Of a DNA stretch of 24,195 nucleotides, positions 13,286 to 20,638 are shown piece after piece. This stretch comes from a virus, in IMG/VR virus record IMGVR_UViG_3300023296_000303, positions 1-24,195 of that record; one strand, given 5' to 3'. Position 1 is the stretch's first letter, and every line of letters starts with the position of its first letter. Both the position numbers and the translations under genes were made by a program. A model generated the notes under the pieces. It did no database searches, was not told where the DNA came from, and saw only the letters and a program-made list of their open reading frames with translations.

Positions 13286-14726
13286 TCTCTAGAAGTTCCT
13301 GTGTGGTTACGTCAGAGCCATGCTTCTTCTTTGCCTTCTTCTTGCCCCACTTCTTTTCTTCTTGTTCTGGTGGTGCAGACTGCCAAGTATGAATTCCCAA
13401 CTCTCCAATAATACCTGTTGCCTTGTTGTACTGAAATTGGATGTGTTCGTTTTCTGCTGTTGCTGGTCCGTGACGAGCCACGAATACGCGCATTAAGTGA
13501 GTACCGTTTGGGTCCTTGGTTAGTAGCTCGTTGTCCTTCTGTTTGAAGAGAGTTACCGAATCTACTAGGTCGGCAATTCGTTTCGACGCGCCGAGACAGT
13601 TAATAGTTGTGTCATCTGCACGGTTGGTCTGGCCGAACGTAATACATGGAACCTTGTACTTGCCACAGAAATCCTTGAGCGAACTCATATTTAGTCCGAG
13701 CAACTGATACTCTTGTAGTCCGTAAGCCTTCATGTCAGTGAACGATGATAGCTTTACATAGTCATAGATGATAAGACCTTCTGGGAACTTACCTTCTGCT
13801 GAAACTTTGTTCTCAATAATCCAACGTCGCATCTGTGGAATCAAGTCAACGACTTGTCTGCCACGCGCTGAGATGTATGTGATATCCCTGGTCTTGAACT
13901 CTGCAACTCCTTGTTGAATTCTATTGTAGAACTTGTGGTCGTCATGCTCTACGTTCTTCCAGTGACCATCTTTAATTAGCTTTGTAGGAAGCTTGGTAAT
14001 CATAGAGACTAGACGTACTAGAATCATTGATTCGTTCATCTCTGTGTCAATGAATAGGACTGGCATATGTTTACCAGTCTCCAATGCTGCGTTCATCCCA
14101 ATAGTTGACTTACCTGTCTTGTTGGTTGCAATAACACAATGGACTAGTCCGTTACCAATACCTCCGATACGTTCCTGCCAGATTGGAAATCCAATATCTA
14201 ATCCGCCTGTACCCTCGTTGTCTCCGTAGAAGTTAATCTCGTCCTCTACAATGTCTGCTAATCGTACTGCCCTGTCTTCAGAGAAGTTAGCCGATGACGT
14301 AACAGATAGAACTGTGTCTTCAAACTTCGATAAAATGTCTGCTAATGAATCGTCTGTTGATTCAATGTAGCTTCCAAGGTTCTTTAGTTGTGAGCGAGCA
14401 GAGCGTTTCATCGACTCTTTTTTGAGTTGTCGAACGTATGTTACTGCTTCGTCTCCGGTTGGCGAGAGTGCCATAATAGCTTCAATCTCGTCGCCACCTT
14501 TTGTTTGTTCGTCCCAATCGTCAATGGCAAGATTTCTTGCTGTTGATGTAATTAGGTTTACGTTGGGCTGTTGCCCCTCTTCTACAATCTGTAACACTGT
14601 GCGTGCAATGACGCGATTCGTAATCGACTCAAAATCTTCTTCGCTTAACTTAAAGGGAAGAGTGTGAGCGAAATCGGGAATGGTAATCAGCGCGGATAAT
14701 GTTCCTCTTTCAGCTTCTAAATTCAT
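13257..14726 (-). CDS. dnaB: Replicative DNA helicase, DnaB type
   Basis: A 489-aa hexameric helicase that would unwind DNA at the phage fork. The N-terminal domain (MNLEAERGTLSALITIPDFA) has the DnaB pattern of an early LxALI helix. The RecA-like motor includes the P-loop IATNKTGKST (199-208), FIDTEM (225-230) for the catalytic glutamate region, Walker B LIIYDYVKL (318-326), and TFGQTNRADD (363-372). VARHGPATAENEHIQFQYNK near 420-440 corresponds to the end of DnaB with the arginine-containing R-H-G-P. The C-terminal tail is lysine-rich (KKWGKKKAKKKHG) and ends acidic. It overlaps primase by up to 29 nt and starts 3 nt after the preceding nuclease gene, so helicase and primase are co-translated. 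Confidence 0.94.
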   Translation of the reverse strand: MNLEAERGTLSALITIPDFAHTLPFKLSEEDFESITNRVIARTVLQIVEEGQQPNVNLITSTARNLAIDDWDEQTKGGDEIEAIMALSPTGDEAVTYVRQLKKESMKRSARSQLKNLGSYIESTDDSLADILSKFEDTVLSVTSSANFSEDRAVRLADIVEDEINFYGDNEGTGGLDIGFPIWQERIGGIGNGLVHCVIATNKTGKSTIGMNAALETGKHMPVLFIDTEMNESMILVRLVSMITKLPTKLIKDGHWKNVEHDDHKFYNRIQQGVAEFKTRDITYISARGRQVVDLIPQMRRWIIENKVSAEGKFPEGLIIYDYVKLSSFTDMKAYGLQEYQLLGLNMSSLKDFCGKYKVPCITFGQTNRADDTTINCLGASKRIADLVDSVTLFKQKDNELLTKDPNGTHLMRVFVARHGPATAENEHIQFQYNKATGIIGELGIHTWQSAPPEQEEKKWGKKKAKKKHGSDVTTQELLENEFGPNDND

Positions 14727-14729
14727 ATG

Positions 14730-15149
14730 TTATAATGCCTCTGTAATAATCTCTTTTAATTCTTCTACAGACCATTCATCGAAGTCTCCTTCGCGGACGA
14801 CAATCAGCGTTACGTCGTTAAGGTCTGCAATTTTTTGTTTGCGCTGGTCTGCTACTATTTGCTTTTCGAAGCCAGCCTTTGTTTGGTGAAAGAATGGCAC
14901 GAACTCATCATGTTGTCGTCCGTGAAATTCAAATGCCATGTTTTGTCCCGGAACCCAAAAGTCCCAAGATAAGTTGCCACAGTTAGGTAGTGGATAGTCC
15001 TCGTATGTAGGTCCTCTGCCATAGATTTTGCAGATGAGTCTACCAAGCTTCCACTGAGCGTTAGAGCGACTTTCAGTCTTTCTCTTTACTCCGAACTGTG
15101 AGCGTAATTCAAATGTGTTTTCCTTTTCGTTGATATCAATAAATTTCAA
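14730..15149 (-). CDS. Small PD-(D/E)XK-like (Vsr/DUF559-type) nuclease
   Basis: A 139-aa protein with the core of a restriction-endonuclease-fold nuclease. LSWDFWVPGQNMAFEFHGRQ (60-79) places D63 and E74-x-H76 at the metal-binding positions, followed by H80. KAGFEKQIVADQRKQKIADL (91-110) gives the D-x2-K helix typical of Vsr and DUF559-type proteins, then the strand TLIVVREGD. The overall shape matches small single-domain nucleases often found in phage replication clusters. Substrate preference is unknown; nicking, junction or mismatch cleavage are options. It directly abuts recA (its ATG follows the recA stop with no gap) and precedes dnaB by 3 nt. Confidence 0.7.
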   Translation of the reverse strand: MKFIDINEKENTFELRSQFGVKRKTESRSNAQWKLGRLICKIYGRGPTYEDYPLPNCGNLSWDFWVPGQNMAFEFHGRQHDEFVPFFHQTKAGFEKQIVADQRKQKIADLNDVTLIVVREGDFDEWSVEELKEIITEAL

Positions 15150-16298
15150 TTATCTGCCTAACATTTCTAGCAGTTGTTTCTCAAGAGACGCATAAACTGA
15201 TGGGTTGTTAGCAATGTAAGCTGCTGCCTTAGCGCGACCAACAAACTTCTTCTCTTCGGGTGTACCTCTATCAAAGTAGTACGAGGTCTTCTCGTTCTCT
15301 ACAATACCTAGTTCAAGTGAAAGCTCTGTGATTTCACGGGCTCTATCAATACCTTCTCCATACTTCAACCAGAACTCTGGTGCGTTGTTTGTTGTTGCCA
15401 TCTTGTTCTTGACAACTTTAACTTTAATCAAGTGACCATTAATGTTTCCATCTGCGTCAATATCAAAGTTAGCCTTAGCTTCACCCTTAGATAGCTTGAG
15501 TCGCTGCGACGAGTAGAACTTGACTGCGTGACCACCGGGTGTAACCTCTGGGTCGCCAAACATCTTGCCTGGGTTCTCACGAACCTGATTAATCCAGATG
15601 AGACAGTTCTTATTCTTCTTACAAATGCTCTTTAGTTTACGACAGGCATCTGACATTAATTTAGCTAACTTGCCAATCGTCTGCTTACCAATCTCTCCAC
15701 CGTTTAAGATTGCGTCCGGCAGTAATGCGTCAATCGAATCAATAACAAGAACAGCGTTCTTGAATGTTGAAAGGAAGGTTTCTGCGTATTGTAGGTTTTC
15801 TTCTCCAGATAGAACTCTAACTTCGTCCTCGTCTTCTTTGTCGTGGACTAGGCCTTCTCTATAAATCCAAAGAGGGTTACCATCAGCATCTACCTTGTTA
15901 ATGTCAAGGGTTTGAATGGAACTGATTAACGACCTATTTAGTGAGCCTTCTACATCAAGGTAACCTACTAGTCCGCCATTTGATTGATGTTGTCCACAAA
16001 TCTCTAAAGCAAGAGTTGTCTTGCCAACACCGTTCTGTGCAAAGATTTCACTCATATATCCGAGCGGAAACGCTTCAGTTAATGCCATGTCTAATCTGAA
16101 TGAGCCAGTGCCAATACCTTTAGGTTCATCTACCTCTCCAGACATTCGTCCACCCAGCTTTTTCATTACTTGTTTTTCAAAAAGCTTGTAGTCGTGTGAG
16201 CCAAAACCTTCTGCTGCACCAATACGGTCTTTCTTCGGTGCCATCGCCATCTCTTCTTCTCTTAATCGTTCTTCTCTCTCTAATGCGTTCTCGCTCAT
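15150..16298 (-). CDS. recA: RecA-family recombinase
   Basis: A 382-aa RecA homologue for strand exchange and recombination-dependent replication. The core aligns well: GTGSFRLDMALTEAFPLGYM, P-loop FAQNGVGKTT (86-95), YLDVEGSL (113-120) for the catalytic glutamate, Walker B AVLVIDSID (182-190), LIWINQVREN (233-242) next to loop L1, and TPGGHAVKFYSSQRL (253-267) at loop L2 with the conserved glycines. The C-terminal domain is present but weakly acidic. The N-terminus is longer and more charged (RLREEEMAMAPKKDRIG) than in E. coli RecA. It lies between a hypothetical gene and the small nuclease with no spacing. A bacterial-type RecA rather than UvsX is supported by the L1 and L2 motifs. Confidence 0.93.
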   Translation of the reverse strand: MSENALEREERLREEEMAMAPKKDRIGAAEGFGSHDYKLFEKQVMKKLGGRMSGEVDEPKGIGTGSFRLDMALTEAFPLGYMSEIFAQNGVGKTTLALEICGQHQSNGGLVGYLDVEGSLNRSLISSIQTLDINKVDADGNPLWIYREGLVHDKEDEDEVRVLSGEENLQYAETFLSTFKNAVLVIDSIDALLPDAILNGGEIGKQTIGKLAKLMSDACRKLKSICKKNKNCLIWINQVRENPGKMFGDPEVTPGGHAVKFYSSQRLKLSKGEAKANFDIDADGNINGHLIKVKVVKNKMATTNNAPEFWLKYGEGIDRAREITELSLELGIVENEKTSYYFDRGTPEEKKFVGRAKAAAYIANNPSVYASLEKQLLEMLGR

Positions 16299-16733
16299 TT
16301 AAATGTCTCCTAGGAAGTCGGTCAACTTCTTATTCTTCTTTGGTGTTGCAATTTCTTTTTCAATCTCAATCTCAACTTCTACTGGCCTGTACTTGTTTGT
16401 GTAGACCGTAACAAGCTGCGCCAGGGTGAAATCAACAAGCGAATCGTCGTCTCGCAAATTATAGATAAACAGCCCAATATCATCATCAAACTGATACCCA
16501 GGATTCTTATACAAAAACCACGCAAGTCTGTTGCTTCCCACTTCTTTAGAAATCCGCCCAGCCAGTTTAATAAGTTTAACGTATTCCGCATAGAGCCTAC
16601 TCTCTCGCCAGAAATAATCCTGTTGATTTCCGTATTTATTTAACATTATAATTTCTGCTAAACATGCAGTATAGCTTCTATGTACGCCGCTACCACAAAT
16701 AATGTTGTACTTAATTACTGTTTTTTTTGCCAT
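16299..16733 (-). CDS. Hypothetical protein, 144 aa
   Basis: I do not recognise this protein. It starts MAKKTVIKYNIICGSG and is rich in aromatic and charged residues, with helices around YAEYVKLIKLAGRISKEVGS and a strand-like DIGLFIYNLRDDDSLVDF. The C-terminus has an acidic/basic segment (VEVEIEIEKEIATPKKNKK) ending in LTDFLGDI, which looks like an exposed short motif and could bind a partner such as SSB or a clamp-like protein; that is inference. It ends exactly one base before recA and overlaps a 45-aa gene upstream by 23 nt. Confidence 0.75.
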   Translation of the reverse strand: MAKKTVIKYNIICGSGVHRSYTACLAEIIMLNKYGNQQDYFWRESRLYAEYVKLIKLAGRISKEVGSNRLAWFLYKNPGYQFDDDIGLFIYNLRDDDSLVDFTLAQLVTVYTNKYRPVEVEIEIEKEIATPKKNKKLTDFLGDI

Positions 16734-16848
16734 ATTTAACTACCAAACTACATAGCCTTTTAAACTCTGTATTAGAATGTTGTGGGAATCTTTTAGGTAT
16801 CATTTTACCTACGAATTCAAATTCCTGTTTAAATTTTGGAACCCACAT
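16711..16848 (-). CDS. 45-aa hypothetical protein
   Basis: A short frame from ATG 16846-16848 to TAA 16711-16713. The product starts MWVPKFKQEFEFVGKMIPKR and ends LCSLVVKYGKKNSN; it is basic and has no membrane segment. AAGGAAAG lies about 9 nt upstream. The ATG overlaps the stop of the preceding gene as TAATG, and the end overlaps the next gene by 23 nt. Without it there would be a 114-nt gap in an otherwise gapless operon, so I take it as a real gene. No family is recognised. Confidence 0.6.
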   Translation of the reverse strand: MWVPKFKQEFEFVGKMIPKRFPQHSNTEFKRLCSLVVKYGKKNSN

Positions 16849-17069
16849 TATTTATATCTTTCCTTAGATGCGCGAGCCGCACAACAAGTTGATACTCTAA
16901 ATTTACCCATACTTGGGTATTCTACCCACTTGATTTTGCACCATCTGCGACAATGAATGTTTCCGCACCGATACCGAATTACAATCTTGTCAGTAATTCC
17001 GGGTTGGTCGGGCCGCATTGTTGCTGGAGTGAATCTTCGCTTAATTCGTGATAAATTGCGGACTCTCAT
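16848..17069 (-). CDS. Small cysteine-rich hypothetical protein (73 aa), possible zinc binder
   Basis: The product begins MRVRNLSRIKRRFTPATMRP and is strongly basic. Cysteines at 35, 40 and 44 (YRCGNIHCRRWCKIKW) and C62-C63 (STCCAARASK) could bind zinc. No named family is recognised. I chose the ATG at 17067-17069, with a weak AAGAGAG upstream and a 29-nt overlap with the preceding gene; an in-frame ATG at 17111 would add 14 residues but overlaps by 71 nt and has no visible ribosome-binding site. Nucleic-acid binding is a reasonable guess from charge and cysteines only. Confidence 0.6.
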   Translation of the reverse strand: MRVRNLSRIKRRFTPATMRPDQPGITDKIVIRYRCGNIHCRRWCKIKWVEYPSMGKFRVSTCCAARASKERYK

Positions 17070-17439
17070 TATCGACTGCTCTCTTTTCTTGCGTTGAGTT
17101 CTCACCGTCATACCAAGTGATTACTACTTCATCGTTGTTTGTCTCTGTTGCACCTACTCCAATATACTCTTTTCGGGCGTTCGTGCCACCCAAAAATCCT
17201 TCAACTTTACGGCTGAAGAAGTAGGCCCTAGCGTGTCTGGGCAGAAAAATACCCTGGTGGTCATACTGAATTTGCAGAGATACGACTTTTAAGTTTAAGT
17301 CTTTTGCGTATCTACGCAGCAGTAGCCAGGGGCGCTCGTCTTCCAAATTATGTCTTTCGACATACTGGGCAAGCGTCTTGTGAATTGTTTCTTCGTCTAA
17401 TTTAACGCCATTAGATAATTCGGCAGCGAATCCCCGCAT
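17041..17439 (-). CDS. Hypothetical protein, 132 aa, first gene of the replication operon
   Basis: An unrecognised protein starting MRGFAAELSNGVKLDEETIH. It has a helical first half (HKTLAQYVERHNLEDERPWLL) and a strand-rich middle (LKVVSLQIQYDHQGIFLPRH). The ATG at 17437-17439 is preceded by AGGAG at 7 nt spacing, the strongest ribosome-binding site of this block. The 110-nt spacer in front contains a promoter or operator-like element (17461-17478), so it probably opens the transcript carrying recA, dnaB and primase. Its function is unknown. Confidence 0.75.
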   Translation of the reverse strand: MRGFAAELSNGVKLDEETIHKTLAQYVERHNLEDERPWLLLRRYAKDLNLKVVSLQIQYDHQGIFLPRHARAYFFSRKVEGFLGGTNARKEYIGVGATETNNDEVVITWYDGENSTQEKRAVDNESPQFITN

Positions 17440-17460
17440 GTACTTCTCCTGTTAATCGTC

Positions 17461-17478
17461 TATCTTAGTATACTGTAA
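17461..17478 (-). promoter_or_regulatory. TTACAGTATA element ahead of the replication operon
   Basis: The minus strand reads TTACAGTATACTAAGATA, 22 nt before the start of the 132-aa gene. It shares 13 of 14 positions (TTACAGTATAnTAA) with the element ahead of ssb at 5711-5728. AGTATACT within it is a palindrome, so an operator is as likely as a promoter; TATACT could serve as -10, but no -35 match lies at 16-18 nt. Confidence 0.4.
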
Positions 17479-17481
17479 CGC

Positions 17482-17495
17482 GAGCCGTTTGGCTC
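17482..17495 (-). other. GAGCC/GGCTC hairpin in the structural-replication spacer
   Basis: GAGCC (17482-17486) and GGCTC (17491-17495) form a 5-bp stem with a 4-nt loop. It lies between the end of the structural block and the promoter-like element. No U tract follows, so it is a weak candidate for a terminator and may instead be part of the regulatory site. The rest of the 17440-17549 spacer is AT-rich and shows no reading frame. Confidence 0.3.
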
Positions 17496-17549
17496 CATGT
17501 GTTTTGGAAATTTATCTACTTACGTAATATATGTGTTCTGATTCTATCT

Positions 17550-18194
17550 TTAGATGTATTCTAAAGAGAATAAGAACGCAAAGTCAATTTTCTCTCCAGT
17601 ATTGATTGGAGCAACTGATAGTGCAATATGATAATCGTGCATAATACTTGTACCGGCACGCGAACTAAGGCTAAGTGAATTAGATGATGCGTCATCTGAA
17701 AACTTAGTCCATGCTGAATCTTTTACGGTCTCGAAGCCCTGTACTGTGACTCCCGTAACGAGCGCACTCTCATCGTCCACACCAGATGCGGCATTGAGAG
17801 CAATACACTTGAGTTCGGCATTCTGGGTCACAACTGCCTGACCAGAAGGCTCAGTGAACCTGACGCGGATTGTGGCGTCAAGGTCAGTAATCGTTGAAAC
17901 AGCCACAGAGCCCGAAGCGTTCGGATTGACTGAACCTGAGTTAATATACTTCAAATTAGCCAGTTCTCCCTGGGCCGCATTAATAGTTGCATCAGGGGCT
18001 ACACCACTCTCATTTACAGCAAAGGTCTTATCTTGATAGGTATTGACAGTTACGAATGACCCTGGACCGCTGGCTCCGAAGAACCCAAAACGGTTCCATT
18101 CCGTACCAGAACCCGCTACGAAGGGGTCCAACTGGTAAGGATGTGAGGCTGCCCCCGATGATGCGTGAAATTCAATAACTCCGCTGATTGCCAT
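17550..18194 (-). CDS. Putative virion structural protein, 214 aa
   Basis: A serine-, alanine- and threonine-rich protein with almost no lysine clusters, starting MAISGVIEFHASSGAASHPY and ending KIDFAFLFSLEYI. The composition, the beta-strand alternation and the position after tail-like genes suggest a virion decoration or tail component; no named family is recognised. AGGAG lies 4 nt upstream of the ATG, and a sigma-70-like promoter (18218-18245) precedes it, so it may be expressed more strongly than its neighbours. A spacer of 39 nt separates it from the 692-aa gene. Function is inferred from context and composition only. Confidence 0.65.
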   Translation of the reverse strand: MAISGVIEFHASSGAASHPYQLDPFVAGSGTEWNRFGFFGASGPGSFVTVNTYQDKTFAVNESGVAPDATINAAQGELANLKYINSGSVNPNASGSVAVSTITDLDATIRVRFTEPSGQAVVTQNAELKCIALNAASGVDDESALVTGVTVQGFETVKDSAWTKFSDDASSNSLSLSSRAGTSIMHDYHIALSVAPINTGEKIDFAFLFSLEYI

Positions 18195-18217
18195 ATTATG
18201 CTCCTAGATTCTCATAT

Positions 18218-18245
18218 ATTATACACCAAAAGACTAACTAGTAAA
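18218..18245 (-). promoter_or_regulatory. Sigma-70-like promoter for the 214-aa virion protein gene
   Basis: TTTACT (18240-18245) and a perfect TATAAT (18218-18223) are separated by 16 nt on the minus strand. The -35 part overlaps the last codons of the upstream gene. Transcription would start about 17 nt before the ATG at 18194, leaving just enough leader for the AGGAG site. Found by eye. Confidence 0.45.
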
Positions 18246-20312
18246 GTCGTCTATCCAGGCTGGTACTGTCCCAAATGGGCCCAGCATTTCCATTATCTTC
18301 ACAATATCCTTTACACCGGACGTAGCAATTTCCACCCGTCCAAGATATTGATACTGATTAGTATTTCCAAAAGGCTTCGCATTGAACAACATATAGTCAT
18401 TACCGACAAAATCCCCTTGTCCTTGAATAATTCTATTATTATTTGCTGGCGAGAAGTCAGCATTGATTAGTGACTCAAATGAGTGACCCAGCTCCTGTTC
18501 CATCATAATTTCATATGGTCCATTAGAGTCAGCATGGAATACAGCAGCAGCAAATTTACCTGAAGATACTGGCAGTGGATATATTGGCCGGGCTTGGTCA
18601 ACAACAAGTCCATACATTCTATGAGGACTATGTAGTCTGTGTATGGTAGATGCTCCCATTAGCCTTCCACCAATAGTGCCTACGAACTCTGGAACAGAGA
18701 TAGCCGTTCCCCAATTTCCAGAAGGGATGATGGCTCCTCGTGGGTTAATTCCGTCAGTAATAATAACACGTGTGAAGAAATCTGAACCCTCTCTTGTATT
18801 ACAGTATGTATATCCGCCAAGAGAAATTCCACCATCGTGAGGGACATGGTTTTCCATAGTCCCGGCAACATGTACGGGAAATGAAGGGTCATTTGTTACA
18901 AACGGTCCTGACTCAGTAGATGATAATAGGGCTCCAGTTCTCTTATTATAAGTTGCAAAAATAAAATATTCATCTTTGAGGGGCGGATTTGTTTGACTAG
19001 GTGGTGATTGTGGGAAATTAATTAATGTAAGTACCGTAAGGGTTGTTGAAGAACCAGGGTCATTATTTGGAGTATCTGTTCCCCAATTTTGTGCAGTTAT
19101 CATCTTTGAAGTTTGATATGTATCATTCTCAGCAAATCTGCGCCACATCACATCCCCGTTGATAGGTGAGCATAATATCATACCTGAAGAATCTGGAGAC
19201 CACATACCCTCGTTAAATACATGGATACCACTCGCCCTCATTACAGGTATACCACCTGTGGCAAACTTATATCCATATGCATTGAATCCCACATTTCTCC
19301 AGTTAGGAATTGGTGGCCAAATACCTAGTAGTCCTGACTTACCAGCATCGTCAAAGACTTGGAATCCGTATATCCCAGAATTGAGAGTAACTGATGGCGC
19401 TGAGAACTGCCCAAATCCATTATTACCCATGTCTTCTAAAAGGCGGCGTGGAAGTACAGACGTACAATCACCAGTCGCGCTGGCATCAAGTTTTCCTAAG
19501 TCTTCTAAGTCATATCCAATTCTTATTTTGGAGTTAGCAGTTGTGAAGCCATCTCCCATAACAAGAAACTTATCTAGGTCGGCCGCTGCATACCCGCTAC
19601 CGAGTACACCTGGGTATAGGTCGGAAATGATTATGTTGTTCGCGTGCGCTTTGTCTAAAGCTGATACCCTTACCATGCCACCAGTCTTGGACATGAATGA
19701 TGGCGTGATTGGCATGACGAAAGTTTGATTTCCGCCAGATGACGCAACGAACTTAGAGGCGCGAGTATATGGTTGATACTGAACTTCTCTCAGGTCGATA
19801 TCATATAGTGCTCCAGATACGGCAAGCCCAGATGGCGACGTACTGTCGTCAGGGTGTGTCCATGTTGGTAGAGATGTTCCGTCTGGTCCTGGGAGCTGGT
19901 TTGCTAGAAAATAGTCTTCAAGAATCTGGACACCTGAATAGTCAACATCCTCTGGGATATAAGTCATCAGTAATCCTGATAGGGCTGTACGCAAGTCCAC
20001 AATGTAGTCCTTGAATGCTACGTTACCTGGGCCAGCATCAGCACCACTTAGTGAAGGGTTAGCATATTGTCCATCTAAGTTTCCACCGTCTGCTCTAGGT
20101 TCAAAGTCGGCACTGACAGCGGCATCTTTATTAATATACTTTGTAAACTTTCTATCTGATGCTGAAATAGCTTTATAGATTGCTCTCTCGGCGGTAAGTG
20201 TAAACATAGGTTCCTCAAAGAGAATACCTGAGTATCCAATTTTCTCTCCCACCTGAAGGGTGAACTGGTCCCTGTTGTATGCATATGGTCTGACGCCGCT
20301 AGATACTGTCAT
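18234..20312 (-). CDS. Putative tail fibre or virion structural protein, 692 aa
   Basis: A large glycine- and serine-rich protein without a signal peptide. Near residues 76-90, GGNLDGQYANPSLSG resembles the G-x-L-x-G-x-Y-P-N-P-x-L repeat unit found in many phage tail fibres. The preceding part (TLTAERAIYKAISASDRKFT) may be an attachment helix. The remainder alternates strands and loops, with segments such as NRIIQGQGDFVGNDYMLF. It follows the 107-aa gene by one base and ends in TAG. A tail fibre or appendage protein is the best reading from motif and neighbours, but no domain is matched with certainty and no host specificity can be inferred. Confidence 0.6.
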   Translation of the reverse strand: MTVSSGVRPYAYNRDQFTLQVGEKIGYSGILFEEPMFTLTAERAIYKAISASDRKFTKYINKDAAVSADFEPRADGGNLDGQYANPSLSGADAGPGNVAFKDYIVDLRTALSGLLMTYIPEDVDYSGVQILEDYFLANQLPGPDGTSLPTWTHPDDSTSPSGLAVSGALYDIDLREVQYQPYTRASKFVASSGGNQTFVMPITPSFMSKTGGMVRVSALDKAHANNIIISDLYPGVLGSGYAAADLDKFLVMGDGFTTANSKIRIGYDLEDLGKLDASATGDCTSVLPRRLLEDMGNNGFGQFSAPSVTLNSGIYGFQVFDDAGKSGLLGIWPPIPNWRNVGFNAYGYKFATGGIPVMRASGIHVFNEGMWSPDSSGMILCSPINGDVMWRRFAENDTYQTSKMITAQNWGTDTPNNDPGSSTTLTVLTLINFPQSPPSQTNPPLKDEYFIFATYNKRTGALLSSTESGPFVTNDPSFPVHVAGTMENHVPHDGGISLGGYTYCNTREGSDFFTRVIITDGINPRGAIIPSGNWGTAISVPEFVGTIGGRLMGASTIHRLHSPHRMYGLVVDQARPIYPLPVSSGKFAAAVFHADSNGPYEIMMEQELGHSFESLINADFSPANNNRIIQGQGDFVGNDYMLFNAKPFGNTNQYQYLGRVEIATSGVKDIVKIMEMLGPFGTVPAWIDDFTS

Positions 20313-20313
20313 C

Positions 20314-20637
20314 TTAGAACTTCAAAAATGCGGACTTGCTGATATGAATGTATCGAACTTCTGCACTAAGACCAGATGTCGGCGTGAAGGTTGCCATAAT
20401 GCCCTTATCCCCTGGTTCTGCAAACTGTCCATATGGAAGAACATATACATCGTTATATCCAAAAGTAGTTGTAATACCGGATGCATCTAACTCTCTAACA
20501 GTTGCCAGTACGCCACTTGTTCCAGGATTTGTAAGACTAACAATCTCTACCGCAGTACCTCCACCTCCTGTACTGGGTGCAATCAATGTAAAACCTTGAT
20601 TATCTGGTCCTGGTTTAAAATTATTCTGTGATGCCAT
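20314..20637 (-). CDS. Small putative structural protein, 107 aa
   Basis: An unrecognised protein starting MASQNNFKPGPDNQGFTLIA with a short glycine run (STGGGGTAVEIVSLTN). The rest is strand-rich (SGVLATVRELDASGITTTFG, VRYIHISKSAFLKF). The ATG at 20635-20637 is chosen because GGAAG lies 5 nt upstream and it follows the stop of the 1067-aa gene by a single base; a longer in-frame start at 20676 would sit inside that gene. It lies between two large virion-type genes with one-base spacing on each side, so a small tail or adaptor component is likely. Confidence 0.65.
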   Translation of the reverse strand: MASQNNFKPGPDNQGFTLIAPSTGGGGTAVEIVSLTNPGTSGVLATVRELDASGITTTFGYNDVYVLPYGQFAEPGDKGIMATFTPTSGLSAEVRYIHISKSAFLKF

Positions 20638-20638
20638 G

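Noticed and set aside
16718-16731. A-AAA-AAC slippery heptamer in an A8 run at the overlap of the 45-aa and 144-aa genes
   Set aside because: A -1 shift reaches a TAA within two codons and does not join the two frames; both genes have their own start, so programmed frameshifting is not needed.
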